Numbered from the stretch's first letter, positions 54,601-64,000 are shown. The stretch: DNA of 64,000 bases from Symsagittifera roscoffensis (GCF_963678635.1 NC_087064.1:67201548-67265547); one strand, 5' to 3'. Numbers and translations are program-made. Notes: generated by a model not told the origin, from the letters alone.

Positions 54601-57600
54601 TTTTCAGAATTTTTCAGCAACATAAAAAGTTTTGCTTGATCGAGTTTTCTCCATTTAAATCAATTTTATTAAGAGTAATGAAGGTAGTGAAGGCTTTTAT
54701 GAACGTCTTGCTGATTTTTTGTTTGTTTTTTTTTTTCAGGAAAAGTCTTTAATAACTACAGATGTGCATTCATACATATTGATGCATTTATGAATGCACT
54801 TAGGTATATATACACTTTTTGAGTTCAATTGAAATTCATCTGCTGAAAGTGACGTAAATAGCACTCTCCAAATACGAATCTGGAAATGGCCCAAAAAAAC
54901 CTAAAACGATTTCTAGTTTCGAAAGTTGAATTTAATTTTTAGATTTCCAGTTTTCTCTAGTTAGGTTTATGTTATCAAAAAAGCCCAATCATAAATTGTT
55001 CTAGAAATTCAAAGAGCTCAATGGGCATCTATTTTTCTCTTTGAAATTCGAGAGTTGAGATTTTTTCAAGAAAGTCAGTGTTTTTTCTTATGTTTACTTG
55101 CGTTCATTACTCTTTTCCAATCTTCGATTGGCTATGTTCTAAAAGGTGCCAATCATAAGTTTTTCTAGGTTTTTAAAGAGCTTTAAGTGCATTTATTTTT
55201 GTTCCGACCATTGAAAATGGGGAGGAACTTTGTATTCGGTTGTTTTCTTTTTTTTTCTTTTTGTTTTCCACGCAAAATCAGGTACCACTAATTGGGGACT
55301 GGGTTGAGTGATAAATCAAACTAAAGCTCTTTCATTCGTGATTCGAACCACATTTTAAAAATTTCCAAAAAATTTTACTCAGTGTCGAGAAAAACCGGTT
55401 TGAAGTTTTTGATTTATGTCATATTTCGACCGAATAAAGCGAGCGAGCAGTCTTATTTTAATTGCTTAAAAGCTTACAATAGCTTAATTTAAAACGTAAA
55501 AACTTAGTTTTACTTGAGTGACAAAATTAATTTGAGTATTTTAGCGTTTTTTGGAATCAAGTTTTTTCAAAAATTCAAAAAACTGCAAAAAAAAAAGATT
55601 TTTTATTTTATTGTTTTTTAAAGTTTTTCTAAGCTTTTCAATTTGGTTATTTTAGTATGGTTGTCGAAAACACCTAATTACTAGTTTTTTTGTTCAGCTC
55701 CTTTGATCACACCACGCCAAAAAAAAGACGTGCGCAGTAACCGACTATCCTTGTTTCACTTTGGAGCTCGAAGATTGGGAATTTTTCAAAAAATCAATTC
55801 AGTATTTTTTTCTGTTTACTTGTGTTAATTGACTCTTTTCTCTTTTCCAACTGTCTATTGACTATATTTTGAATTTTCGATTTTTTTTAGTAATGTGTTA
55901 CTTGCAGAGTAACCGGGTACTTTGGTCCCCTCTTTCCTGTACGTTGTTAAATTGAGTGTTTTCAGCTGATCCGGGGGATGGCGGTGGAGTCACGACTGCC
56001 TTTTTTGATTCAATGTCCAATAGTTCAACCAGAGAATTGGAGAATACAGCCGGCAATGCAGGTTCCGAAATTAGTTCAGTTTCCGCGGCTACAAAACAGA
56101 TTGATCAAATCCTTGGTAATCCGAGCGAAATTCCAAATGAGCCAGCAAATGTAGCCATCTCGCCGGTCAAAAATACTTTCCAGGCGGCGCCTTCCTTCTA
56201 TTCGCCACAAACAACAGCAAAACCGAATCCCTATGCTAATCAACCCCAGTTCCCCCAGAATGCAAACTTTTCACAGCTTTACCCTCCGATGGCGAGCCCT
56301 AGCTTCTACCCTAATTTTTTCAACCCATACCAGCAACAACAAAATGCGTCACCTTTAGTTCAAGTCACGCAAAGCAGCGACGTCGATTTGAGACAAACGA
56401 CCAAACCGCAATTTCCGCCTAGCAATCATCCTCCATTTGAACCCAGTATTGATAGTCGACCCAATACTCAGAGTCAAGATTATGATTCAAGGTATTCAAA
56501 CCGAGACAGAGCAGATGGCGCAGATCCTAACAGCTGGAACAGTCAGGTTGCTGGCTTCTTGGAGGATCCAAGGAAACGTAGTCGTGATGGATCTTCGCAG
56601 AACTATCGCGGGGTTCCTCCTTTTAAGCGACCATTCGGGGGCAGATACATGGACGACCGAAGAGGGCGGGGTTCGAACCGGGGTGGCCGTGGTCATTGGA
56701 ACGGACACGATGGATATGAACAGCGTGACCAGGATTACAGACATAGTTCTTCGAATGAGTTTGGACCACGTGGTGGTAGGGGTAGAAGTCATTGGAATTC
56801 TAGAGGCTCGGGAAGCTCATTTGACAGGGATGCTGCATCATTTAGAGGGAATCACAGAGATAGTGCACCAATTTTAGACCTTCCTGCGATGAATCCAGCA
56901 GAAATAGAACAAAGTTCAAATGCTCCAAAAACGATCAAAGATGTGCTAAAAGAGTCTGGACAAAGTGTGTTGGGCTCAGCGTTGTCCAATGATTCTGATT
57001 TGTCTTCGTCAGAATGCAGTCCACTTAAAAACGGGATCCGGCCGCCGCCGCTTCTCCAGGCTCCGGATCTGAACGCCTCAAGATCATCAGAAGAAAGCTA
57101 CACGCCTACCAGACCTCATTTGACGCATATAGGTGAACCAGGTTCAATTGATGTTGAGAAGAATTCGATTCATTTCGATGCTATCAGAAATGCGAGAAAT
57201 GTTGCGGAAGCGGAAAGTGGAAAAAACGTTGGTCATTTTGATGCAATTAAAAGAGCAAGAAATGTTGCAGCAGAATTTGAGCAGTCTTTTAGTTCAGGGA
57301 ACGATATAACTGCTGAGGAGACAAAAAAGGTACACGACGATCCAAATGATGGAAGTGTCCCAATTTTAATGAACTCCGCGCCGGGTTCTGACTCTCAAAA
57401 CTCTGATAACTTAAATCCAAATTCACCCATTAAACCTGTCTTGAATATTGCCCATTCCATGCAATCAGACAGCCATTCAGGTGACCGAAGTTCAAACAGT
57501 AGAAATCAATCGCAATTTAGTAGAGGTCAGAATAGAATGCAATCTGTTGCTCCGCCAGATAGTCAGCCGAATTTGGCGAATGTGGATACGAGTTCACCCG

Positions 57601-57713
57601 AGTATGCTAGATGGTGGTTCTACCATTTCGGGCGGGGCAGGGGACGGGGAGGAGGAATGTCATCCAATGGCATGAACAACAGAGGGGGAGGCATGATAGC
57701 ACCACATCTCTAA
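39453..57713 (+). CDS. RPRD2/RPRD1-like CTD-interacting pre-mRNA regulator (8 coding exons)
   Basis: Coding exons: 39453-39600, 39683-39922, 40125-40297, 40678-40804, 50792-50967, 52824-53061, 53435-53761, 55966-57713. All junctions are GT-AG and phases match, giving 3177 nt or 1058 aa. Residues 1-130 are a CID (VVVKRLKEAKKTAESVQSIS, WYVANEVVQ, VIVVWEERKVY), the helical fold that binds the phosphorylated RNA polymerase II CTD. Exons 5-6 encode the RPRD coiled coil (ARRLEELVEQLE, AYKNFGSRITSLRKKL). Next come an acidic patch (LDEEEEEE), Ser/Pro/Gln-rich low complexity, an RG/RGG-rich segment near residues 700-770, and two copies of FDAI(R/K).ARNVA near 900. The length and RG-rich tail resemble RPRD2 more than the short RPRD1A/B. 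The expected role is nuclear transcription termination or CTD dephosphorylation control. Confidence 0.88.
39683..39922 (+). CDS. RPRD-like exon 2
   Basis: Acceptor ttttag, donor gtatcc, phase 1 to phase 1. Encodes the CID core (ESQLALWYVANEVVQTS, KEAFKPHLERALPL, VVWEERKVYDQLF). The intron before it is only 82 bp. Confidence 0.88.
40125..40297 (+). CDS. RPRD-like exon 3
   Basis: Acceptor ctgtttag, donor gtaggg. It reads EFSNSNAGSNYSRST and ends ARALAISQDFQ in phase 0. It is a linker between the CID and the coiled-coil region. It is too short and too closely flanked by stops to be obvious as an ORF, so it is inferred from splice phase. Confidence 0.72.
40548..40566. repeat. Perfect hairpin repeat (cccttgc-gataa-gcaaggg)
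   Basis: A 7-bp perfect stem in intron 3. The same 19 bases recur at 61676-61694, with shared flanking tta/ttacc on the left. It probably marks the end of a dispersed repeat family. Confidence 0.6.
40678..40804 (+). CDS. RPRD-like exon 4
   Basis: Acceptor gttttag, donor gtatta. It reads LTATHELFDKAQKMKG and ends ESFKTLK in phase 1, matching the next exon. Helical and charged. Confidence 0.7.
41373..42440 (+). repeat. Two tandem ~540-bp units with tRNA-like heads (SINE-like)
   Basis: Units at about 41373-41911 and 41912-42440 match along their length. Each holds a tRNA-like block (41564-41630 and 42063-42128) with an A-box-like tagcgtagaggtag and a B-box-like ggttcgaacct or gctcgaacct, then a conserved body (atgcgtccgctctataaattgaggc) and perfect small hairpins (cacaagc-aaa-gcttgtg; gcgaag-cgcaa-cttcgc). 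The tRNA blocks cannot fold as full tRNAs, so these are tRNA-derived SINE-like repeats and not tRNA genes. Confidence 0.75.
42865..43008 (-). repeat. 3' LTR of copia-like element
   Basis: Shares long patches with 45746-45905, from aaaagtacc to gtctgacctca. The outer boundary is approximate. Confidence 0.65.
45746..45905 (-). repeat. 5' LTR of copia-like element
   Basis: Partner of 42865-43008, diverged by roughly a fifth of positions by eye, so the insertion is old compared with copy A of the giant element. Confidence 0.65.
46080..46900. repeat. AT-rich dispersed intron repeat (family R1)
   Basis: Contains gcggtttgact or tgtttgact, a gcaaactac..c.atcgaacagcaaaagt block and a later caaagagctcaatgggcatc block. 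The same blocks recur in order at 54350-55160 and 60320-60920, and partially at 49830-50760. The 46757-46840 stretch is nearly identical to 55015-55105. No coding capacity and no recognised transposon class. Confidence 0.6.
48100..49770 (+). pseudogene. Degraded LINE reverse transcriptase fragment (Jockey/CR1-like)
   Basis: Frames jump, but the RT order is visible: a SRR.LYHIF/LVPFAMNF block at about 48205-48260, ATLDLPKAFEMV at about 48590 (the family's LDLSKAFD block), ILGIVFDPSPSF near 48930, an LIRPILEY-like block (IRPILGYSCPVW) near 49090, and the C-terminal LPRSTRSTLAQFRS near 49560-49590. The arrangement is that of an APE-type LINE ORF2 C-terminal half. It is heavily mutated and sits in intron 4. 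Confidence 0.68.
48540..48627. repeat. 44-bp tandem duplication inside LINE fragment
   Basis: Two perfect head-to-tail copies (48540-48583 and 48584-48627) of the segment encoding the LATLDLPKAFEMV block. This is a local duplication in a dead element. Confidence 0.9.
49830..50760. repeat. Partial copies of repeat family R1
   Basis: Blocks such as ccaaattggggtgat, aagtgtcaat, a tgcggtttgac tract and ttccagctctctgttg match the R1 copies elsewhere in order but with more divergence. It lies directly upstream of exon 5. Confidence 0.45.
50792..50967 (+). CDS. RPRD-like exon 5 (coiled coil)
   Basis: Acceptor taaacag, donor gtcagt. It reads EKAEGVKMKQQFESVARRLE and ends EAIVVCK. This corresponds to the conserved RPRD coiled-coil region. 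It is GC-rich compared with the flanking introns. Confidence 0.88.
50987..51150. repeat. Dispersed repeat family R2, copy 1
   Basis: Begins ttgttgcgaccattgaaaa and continues aggaactt, gcaaaatcaggtgccac and gggtcgagtgatat. The same order occurs at 55199 and 63001. Its head can fold (gttcc...ggaac in the other copies). It starts 20 bases after the exon 5 donor. Confidence 0.65.
51260..51340 (+). repeat. tRNA-like SINE head
   Basis: gtggccgagtggttagtgcg (A-box region), an anticodon-loop-like ctcataa and a B-box-like gattgaatcc resemble a tRNA with CAU anticodon. The T-loop lacks a base of the usual TTCGA, and the acceptor stem does not pair, so it is a tRNA-derived repeat or tRNA pseudogene. 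Confidence 0.55.
51466..51672. mobile_element. MITE-like element with 15-bp terminal inverted repeats
   Basis: gggttgacttcagac at 51466-51480 is perfectly inverted at 51658-51672, enclosing 177 AT-rich non-coding bases. This is the form of a small non-autonomous DNA transposon. Target duplication uncertain. Confidence 0.5.
52824..53061 (+). CDS. RPRD-like exon 6
   Basis: Acceptor catttcag, donor gtatgc. It reads AYKNFGSRITSLRKKLREKK, an acidic run, then a Ser/Asn/Pro-rich segment, ending in phase 1. Confidence 0.88.
53435..53761 (+). CDS. RPRD-like exon 7
   Basis: Acceptor ttttgtag, donor gtaagt. It reads AMKNLEAPPGPGQLNAVSDI, followed by a Ser-rich then Tyr/Pro/Gln-rich low-complexity region, ending in phase 1. 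Confidence 0.85.
54350..55160. repeat. Repeat family R1 copy in intron 7
   Basis: cgcggtttgacttttgattt, aaggaaggtaaactccac and gaactgctaaagta parallel 60420-60510 and 46140-46240. The second half repeats 46740-46870 almost exactly. Confidence 0.65.
55199..55390. repeat. Repeat family R2, copy 2
   Basis: ttgttccgaccattgaaaat, gaggaactttgtattcgg, ttttccacgcaaaatcaggt and a gggttgagtgata block, followed by an aaagctctttcattcgtgattcgaa block. Confidence 0.7.
55966..57713 (+). CDS. RPRD-like exon 8 (C-terminal)
   Basis: Acceptor gttttcag. It encodes 582 residues of disordered sequence with Asn/Pro/Gln-rich, RG-rich and Ser-rich blocks, ending GGGMIAPHL before TAA. An ATTAAA overlaps the stop region and no AATAAA is seen before the next gene. 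Confidence 0.88.
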
Positions 57714-58302
57714 TTAAAACTTACAAACTTGATTTTGTTTTTCCAAAACAATGTAGTTTTCTTTTTCTGCATTGAATAGAATCTATGCTGTCTAAAGTTT
57801 GATTTGCAATGTATCCGCCACTATTGCTCTGCATATTTTATGGGAGATTTTCCTAAAGATGTCAATTTAAATTTACCGAAAAGAGTTTTGCAGAAAAAGA
57901 GCATTCTTAGGTAGAGCGACTGGAATTTGAGTCTAATTGAACAAAAGATAATAATAATAAGCTAAATGATTTTGTTAAAATATATTTACTGGAATTTTTT
58001 TTTGGCATTCTACTCAATTTCTTGTCGACTCAATTACCCAGTACCCATAGACACAGTAAATATCCGCAATTATTACTTAAATATATTCCAGTTTCCAGTC
58101 ATCTAAACTCTTGATTCTGGTTAACCTTGATTCTTGAGGTCTCATACTTAGATTGAGTTAAGTTACAAGGTGCTCCATTTTGAAAAATCTACGATGAAAC
58201 TTTAATAGGAGTTTTTTTTAAATACATCAATGAGTGCTTAAATGTGATTTCATTGGGAGAACAAAATTTTTCAGCAAAGTATAATTATTTCAGTTTTTGA
58301 CC
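57714..58302. other. Short gap between RPRD-like and SUMO-like genes
   Basis: 589 AT-rich bases holding the first gene's 3' UTR and the second gene's 5' region. It ends with two possible splice acceptors (ttttcag near 58273 and atttcag at 58286-58292) just before the next ATG. No canonical AATAAA was found. Confidence 0.5.
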
Positions 58303-58554
58303 ATGCCGTCAGACCCGAAAGACGTTAAACCGTTTCCGAATGGACCCCCGGGCTCAAACTGTCAAAACGACACACAAGACGAAAACAGAACTGACCATAT
58401 CGAAGTGACGTGTGAGTTCGAAAATGAACAAATGAAATTTAAAGTGAAGCCGTCGACCAAATTACAGAAGATTCAAAACACGTTTTGTGAGAGGAAAAAT
58501 CTGAAGAGTTCATCTTTGAGATGTTTCAATGAAGATGGAGACCGTTTAGAATTG
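58303..58554 (+). CDS. SUMO-like protein, first coding exon (partial gene)
   Basis: ATG at 58303 (MPSDPKDVKPFPNG) gives a disordered N-terminal tail of about 30 residues, then a ubiquitin-like fold start: IEVTCEFENEQMKFKVKPST, KLQKIQNTFCERKNL and SLRCFNEDGDRL. The KVKPSTKL, a CERK..L motif and DGDRL match SUMO strands 1-2, helix 1 and the turn after strand 3. The exon ends at attg before gtgagt in phase 0. The second half (the DTPxxL-like region and the C-terminal GG) must be in a later exon, not found up to 64000. SUMO is conjugated to lysines by E1/Ubc9. Without the GG end, a SUMO-like-domain protein is also possible. Upstream acceptors suggest a 5' UTR intron or trans-splicing. Confidence 0.72.
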
Positions 58555-60319
58555 GTGAGTTACGTAAAGTAAAAAAAGGTGCCGTTGTTCCAAAGGAGTG
58601 GTTAGGTCCTGTAGTTTTTCAGTCTCATTTTGCTGCTGGTTTTTGATTCACGTCGAACTTACGGTGCATAAAATATGTTCTCCAATTAAACATGTTTGAA
58701 CCACAAATAGATTTATTTTTAGAATGCACAGCAGAAGCATTTAAATAACAATTATTCTAGCTTACCGTTTTACCAAAAGCTTGATATTGGAAAAGCTTTC
58801 GTGCATTGTGCGGTGCAATGAATATAAGTGAGATTGAAATTTTTCTAAAAATTCAGTTGAAAAAACTCGAATATGATTCATGATAAGACTTTTTTCTTAG
58901 TAAACAACTTGTCTTTTAAATTTGTATGAAGTTTGTGCAGCTGCCACTTTAGCTGAGGTTCCGAAAGTTTGGGGATCGAGTCTCGCTCGGGCTTTTTTTG
59001 ATGGTGAGTTGTTGGTAACTTCTAAGGTTTCTCCATTTTTGTTTCTCTTGAGGTTTATTTTTGTAGTTTTCAAACTATTCTTTATAGTTTTCAAACTATT
59101 GTAATTGAGAGCTCTTTTCAACGTCACCCACTTTTGAATTGCAATTTTGAATACCTAATTTAACAATATCATGACGTAATTAGATTTCGCATGGTGAACA
59201 AAAAACATCGGAAAATGTATATTGCGCATTTAGCCGTAAAACCACGCACAGCTCTAAAAATGCAATGTAAGAGAAATTCGATTTTTTTTAAATTAGTAAA
59301 GAACCAGTTTGCGTGCTTTTAGAGCTCGACTGTGGGCAAAGCTGGCTTAGTGGACGGATCCATGGTGCTGCTACAAAGAGATCAAACGGGAGGCAGCGAC
59401 ATAGCAGAACACTTTTCAGTTTCAGTGACTCAAACTTGACATCAACTTGGCTTTTGTTTTCACGCTCTTCTTGCAAATTGTTGTCAACGTGCAATAATTG
59501 AAAATGTAGTTCTCTTCAGAAGATAAGGAGATATGTTTAGATACCAACTAACTTTTCTACAGATTTAGTTGAAGCAGAAAAGGTTTCAAGATTTTCTAAG
59601 CTCTTTTGTGACTTGCTAATTAATTAATTTATTTGGTGTGTTGTTTTTTTATGCTCAACTGAGTGCAGTTGGAGATGCTGTTTTTAATGCTATTTTCCAG
59701 ATTTGCTTATAAAACGAAATTAAGTAAAAAATGTTTAACTTTGTTTTTTGAAGAGAAAAGCGTCAAATATTTTTCGAAATATTGAATACTGAGTTCTGAT
59801 TGGCTGGAGCCAAGTTTGTCGCCATGGCTCCTTTTGGAATGAGGGATGAACAAAAATAAAATTTATTTTATGGTTTTGCTTAAAGGTAGGCAAAAAGACT
59901 TTTTCATGTAAGAAAAGAATAAATTGCGATAAAAAAGGTGAGTGAGTTTTTTCAAAAGCATTTTTTAATGAGTGAAATAATCGGTTTCACTTTAAAGATT
60001 TCGGAGCGGAAAGAAAAATGCATACTGATTAGGAGTAATGAACCTAGTGAGTTTTTTATATAGGTGTAGTGAGCTAATCAAGAAAAATACAAATTACCAC
60101 TTTTTCAAAAAAAAAATTGGTCACGTCCTTAATTTGTTAATTATTGGTGACTAACAATTAATCAAAACAAAGAGAGTATTGGCAGTGAAAACTTTAAAAG
60201 TTTCATTCAACGTTAAAGAAATCTGTTGAATTTTGTAAATTTATAAAGATTGATGGAACCACATATTGAAATTTTAGCATTTTTTTTACGTGAACTTACC
60301 TTTTCACTCAACAATAAAT

Positions 60320-60920
60320 TATTTTTTTAAGAGTAATGAACTTAGTGAGTACTCTTATTTTGGTCTTGGTTATTTTTTTTGTTTTCAGGGAAAAGTACTA
60401 AAATTTGTTCACGCTCGTTTTTGATTTTTCGCGGTTTGACTTGTGATTTCTTTTTAAGTTCAGCGCATTTCCATTGTTAAAAGGAAGGCAAACTCCACTC
60501 TCGAACAGCAAAAGTCTAAAGGTCACGAAAAACGTGATCAACTTCTAATTTCGAAAATGGAAATTAGTTATCAGATTTGCCAGCGAAATAATAGTTTTGC
60601 CCATTGATCCAGTTTTCTCAAATTGGGGTAATTTTAGAAAAAAAAAGTGTCCATCAGAAATTGTTCTAGAAATTCAAGCAGTTATAAGGCCATCGAAATT
60701 CAAAAGAACCAGTTAGGTTTTTTGTTTCCCTGCGTTCATTACTGTTTTCCAACTGTCAGTTGACTACGTTCCATATTTAAATTTGGCTATTTTTATGAAA
60801 AGATACTTTTAATTCAATGAGCTTTCAGGTGATTTATTTTTCTTGGTTGATATTTTGAAAAAGTAATGGTTTATTGGCTTTTAAAATTTTCTGTTGGCTA
60901 TTTTATTTACACCAGCGAGG
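60320..60920. repeat. Repeat family R1 copy
   Basis: tcgcggtttgacttgtgatt, an aaggaaggcaaactccac block, gaacagcaaaagtctaaa, ccagttttctcaaattgggg and the ttccaactgtcagttg block appear in the same order as in the other R1 copies. Confidence 0.65.
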
Positions 60921-61675
60921 ATGAAAGCGTTTTTTATTTGCAATTCCATTTTCTATCCAACTCGCATAAAGTTATCATTTTGGTGTAATTTTTGCTCAAA
61001 GTATCGGAATTAAAGCAGGTGTTTTTTTTCTTTATCGCTGGCTAATGTTTTGGATTCTTAAGCGTCAAGAAAAAAGTTGTGCAGGGGAGTCGATTTAGAC
61101 GCTCGAAGACTGTGGTTGGATTTGCGTAGAGGGCACTCTTATTTCAAAATTTGATATTTTCTATTTTCTTGCTTTTTCTCCTTCTTTATGCTTCATTATG
61201 GCTTTTCATCGCGTGTTTGTGAAATTCAGCTTCGCTTCTCTCTCGATTTGAAAATGTATTACAATGTCAAATATTTGTAAGAAAAGTTTATTTAAAAAAG
61301 GACAAACTGAACTTGAAGGCAGCTGAAAATGATGCTATAATTTTTTTTTTACTTTATTTTTTGAATACGCTCAACAGCTAAAATTTTCATTGGAATTTCA
61401 CGCAAAGAGGTGAAAGGTCCTTACGCATTTAATAATATTAAGCGTGACCATTTTGATCCAATTAAAAGTGATACAACGTTTTGAATGTTCGAATTTTTCG
61501 GGAACATCGTCAATTTTTGTCTATCATCTTTTAAATTTTCCTTGAAAAAGTGTTTTATTCATGAAATCAATTAATTTTTTATTTCAAAAAATGATTCAAA
61601 TATGGTTTTAAATTTGTTATTTTAAAAGATATGAATTCCTTTTCTGTTTTCTTTTTTGTCTCAATGATTTGTTAC

Positions 61676-61694
61676 CCTTGCGATAAGCAAGGGT
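61676..61694. repeat. Hairpin repeat, second copy
   Basis: Same 19-base perfect hairpin as 40548-40566, followed by gtgttgcaac in place of tattgtcaat. Confidence 0.6.
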
Positions 61695-63000
61695 GTTGCA
61701 ACACGGTGTTAGAATTTTGTTCCGCTTAAGAAGTTTTCTCACGGATTTCAATTTGCATGCAGTACACGTCCAATGCATGCGTCATATGCATTCAGTATTA
61801 CTTATTACTTAAGTAATATCTTATTACTTCCTCAATGATGTTTTTCTGATAAATTTGGAATCGAAAACATTTTTTTTGTTATTTTTTTGTTGATTTTTCG
61901 ACTTCGTTGCTGTCTGTTCACTTTTGTCGTCTTAGTTTCGGCTTTTTTTACAAGCCCAATGAGTTGCATATTTGATTTCTATATATTGATGGTAAAACGT
62001 GAAATAAGTTTTTGAATGTGAGGTTCATCAGACGTACAGATGTCGATTTTTTGGCTTTAATGCTCACTTTTTTTCAATAATTTAAAACCTTTTTTCTGTA
62101 AATAATTGAATACTTATTTTCATTTTTTTCAACAAAAAAAAATAGAGTTCATCATTTTTTTGTTTTCATACACGCCTTAACTTTTGGTTAGGAAATAAAA
62201 AAGTTTAAAATTTTGCATTAAGTTTTCAGTTTTTTTGGATTCATCGTTTCTGGTTTATTTTGTTTAGTACAGAAAATGTGTGAAATTGTTTTTAGTTTTA
62301 GTTATTCTGGTGTAATTTTGGTTTGAGAAATTTAATTTTAAATTTTTTCACAGTGTATTGTTTAAAAATGTCGATAAAAATTCATAAATTTCTACAAAGT
62401 TTGGTCTGCAAATTTGACTTGTTTGTTTTATCTACGAAAGAATGTGGCAAATTTTGCACGAGATTCAAAAGCATGGTTTTTTCTGTTTCATCCAAAAAAA
62501 ATTGTGGCGTGTTTCGTACCATATTTGAGAATTTTCTTTCTTGAGTTTTTTTTCCGGCTGAAGTTTTTTTGAAAAATGAGAGTCTTCGTGTTTTTTATTT
62601 CATTAACGGGCGTATTTTTTGTAGCGATCGTTCATATATGTACTGCAAGTTGTTTGTTGTGACAGTTTTTTTAACTTAAGCAGTCATTTTTTTTGAAATT
62701 TTGGTTTTTCAAATTCGTGTTTCATTTAAATCTTAGTTTATAGCAAGCAAAGGAAAAGGCCTGTTTTTATCCTCAATTTTGCCTGTAGGACATGCTGGTT
62801 AATTGGTTGAATGATTTTTTCAAAATTCTTCTTATGTTTTAGGTGGCTGATTTCCATAAGAGTATTGAGTCGATTGCTTCGCCTTTGTGTCGATTTTTTC
62901 TTCGTTTTGAGTTTTTGTGAGTTTCAGTTTTGATCAATATCGAAATATTAAAATAAATTGAACTGTCCTGTTAGTGCAATATGAGTTTTTTTTTCGATTA

Positions 63001-63180
63001 TTGTTCCGACCATTTGAAAAAGGGAGGAACTTTGTATTAGGGTGTGTTTTCGTTTTTCTTTTTGTTTTCCACGCAAAATTGCGTACCATAAATAATTATG
63101 GGAATGGGTCGAGTGATATATCATAATAAAGCCCTTTCAGTCGCGATTCGAAAATTTAAGAATTTGGGAAAACTTTTGAT
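63001..63180. repeat. Repeat family R2, copy 3
   Basis: ttgttccgaccatttgaaaa, gaggaactttgtatt, ttttccacgcaaaattgcgt, gggtcgagtgatatatc and the agtcgcgattcgaa end parallel the copy at 55199. Confidence 0.7.
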
Positions 63181-64000
63181 TTTCGTTGATAATTTTTTTT
63201 AAATTTCTCAGTCATTTTTCTACAATTTTTCCTCATTTTACCATGGCTGTCTAAGATTCCTAAGTTCCTGTTTTTTGTTCGGATCTCTTTTTCATAACCT
63301 TCCAAAGATTTTCAAAACCTTCCAAAAAATGCATAGAAACGTCTATTTTATTGCAGGGTTTTTCAAACATTTGCCTGCGGCGCAGAAATTTGATCAAAAT
63401 AGCGTCATCGAATTGATTTCGTCAACCTAAAAAAGTTTTCTAAAAAATTCGCTTCCCTATTGAGGAAATTGTGGATCCATCCGCCCCTGGAAGCATCTTT
63501 TTGGCCGTCATCTGTGTAGCAAGCAATTCTCGAGTTTATTTTAATGTAACTGTAACCAAGCGATAAGATTTTAGTGAGCTTGCTGTTCTTAATGATTTAA
63601 AAATATTTATTGTGTTTCGCTTATACTAAGTTTTAATTTAAATTTGGTCTCAAGGCGGATTTTGAAATTAAATGATCGAGAGAAAAGAAAAGTTCATCAG
63701 AAAAATTCACCATTGGAAATTATCTAAATTGTATTTTTATCCTCAAAAAATGTTTGCTAGATCGAAATGATTTTGTGTTTTCTGATATTTCTCACTGGTC
63801 TTAGAGTGAAACGAATCTCCTTTTCTCCGTGTATAACATGCGTTCACTTTTTTCGCCAAAATTGTGTCAGTTTCTTTTCAACTTTTGTTTTTTATTTGTA
63901 TCTATCTGTATTTAGTATTTTAGTATCAGGTCTTTTATCCTCTTTAGTAGAGTCAATCGTTGATTCATGGTATTTAATATTGGAGAATGTATTTGCTATA

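Larger units (their letters stand above)
58555..64000. other. Presumed first intron of the SUMO-like gene
   Basis: Strongly AT-rich, with no convincing exon seen on either strand. It contains a weak tRNA-like patch near 59325-59400, repeat family R1 at 60320-60920, the hairpin repeat at 61676-61694 and R2 copy 3 at 63001-63180. Short ORFs here look like chance. Confidence 0.5.

Noticed and set aside
58897-59501. Coding exons downstream of the SUMO-like exon
   Set aside because: Short ORFs here lack SUMO C-terminal features and the GG end. A tRNA-like patch near 59325-59400 is too weak to call.

Overview
Metazoan-type nuclear DNA, probably from an invertebrate (species not determinable). An intron-rich host gene with GT-AG splice sites lies in AT-rich sequence on the + strand, beside about 38 kb of nested, more GC-rich transposable elements coding mainly on the - strand.

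Region 1 (1-12056): degraded remains of a giant Ty3/gypsy-like LTR retrotransposon family, all on the - strand. A 237-bp scrap of one member (copy C) is abutted by the 3' LTR of a second (copy B, about 238-11867). Copy B keeps the 3' accessory genes and the end of pol but has lost gag and most of pol. Its broken end carries a near-identical inverted piece of its own esterase gene (11868-12056).

Region 2 (12057-38154): a 5'-truncated APE-type LINE on the + strand, cut by a nearly full-length element of the same giant family (copy A, 14246-37700, about 23.5 kb). Copy A has LTRs about 99% identical and a 5-bp candidate target duplication (tgatg), and the LINE reading frame continues across it. 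From its 5' end (right side) it carries: LTR; a 3-kb leader with a 1.4-kb minisatellite of 14-bp units; gag with two CCHC knuckles; protease; RT; RNase H; integrase; a macro-domain-like C-terminal extension of pol; then about 9 kb of accessory genes. These are a long coiled-coil + SGNH/GDSL esterase polyprotein with a second degenerate SGNH-like region, and a separate 909-aa protein of unknown function. A GNRA-type hairpin plus purine tract lies at the 3' LTR and again inside pol in both copies A and B, which looks like a 3' and a central polypurine tract. Copy A carries several frameshifts and stops, so as sequenced it is not intact.

Region 3 (38155-39452): LINE tail, a foldback repeat with 257-bp arms, and the host gene's upstream flank.

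Region 4 (39453-57713): an RPRD2/RPRD1-like gene in 8 coding exons (about 1058 aa): CTD-interacting domain, coiled coil, low-complexity RG-rich tail. Its 10-kb intron 4 holds two tandem tRNA-SINE-like units, a decayed Ty1/copia element and a decayed LINE RT. Other introns carry recurring AT-rich repeat families and a MITE-like element.

Region 5 (58303-64000): first coding exon of a SUMO-like gene, 590 bp downstream on the same strand, followed by what appears to be a long intron running off the window.
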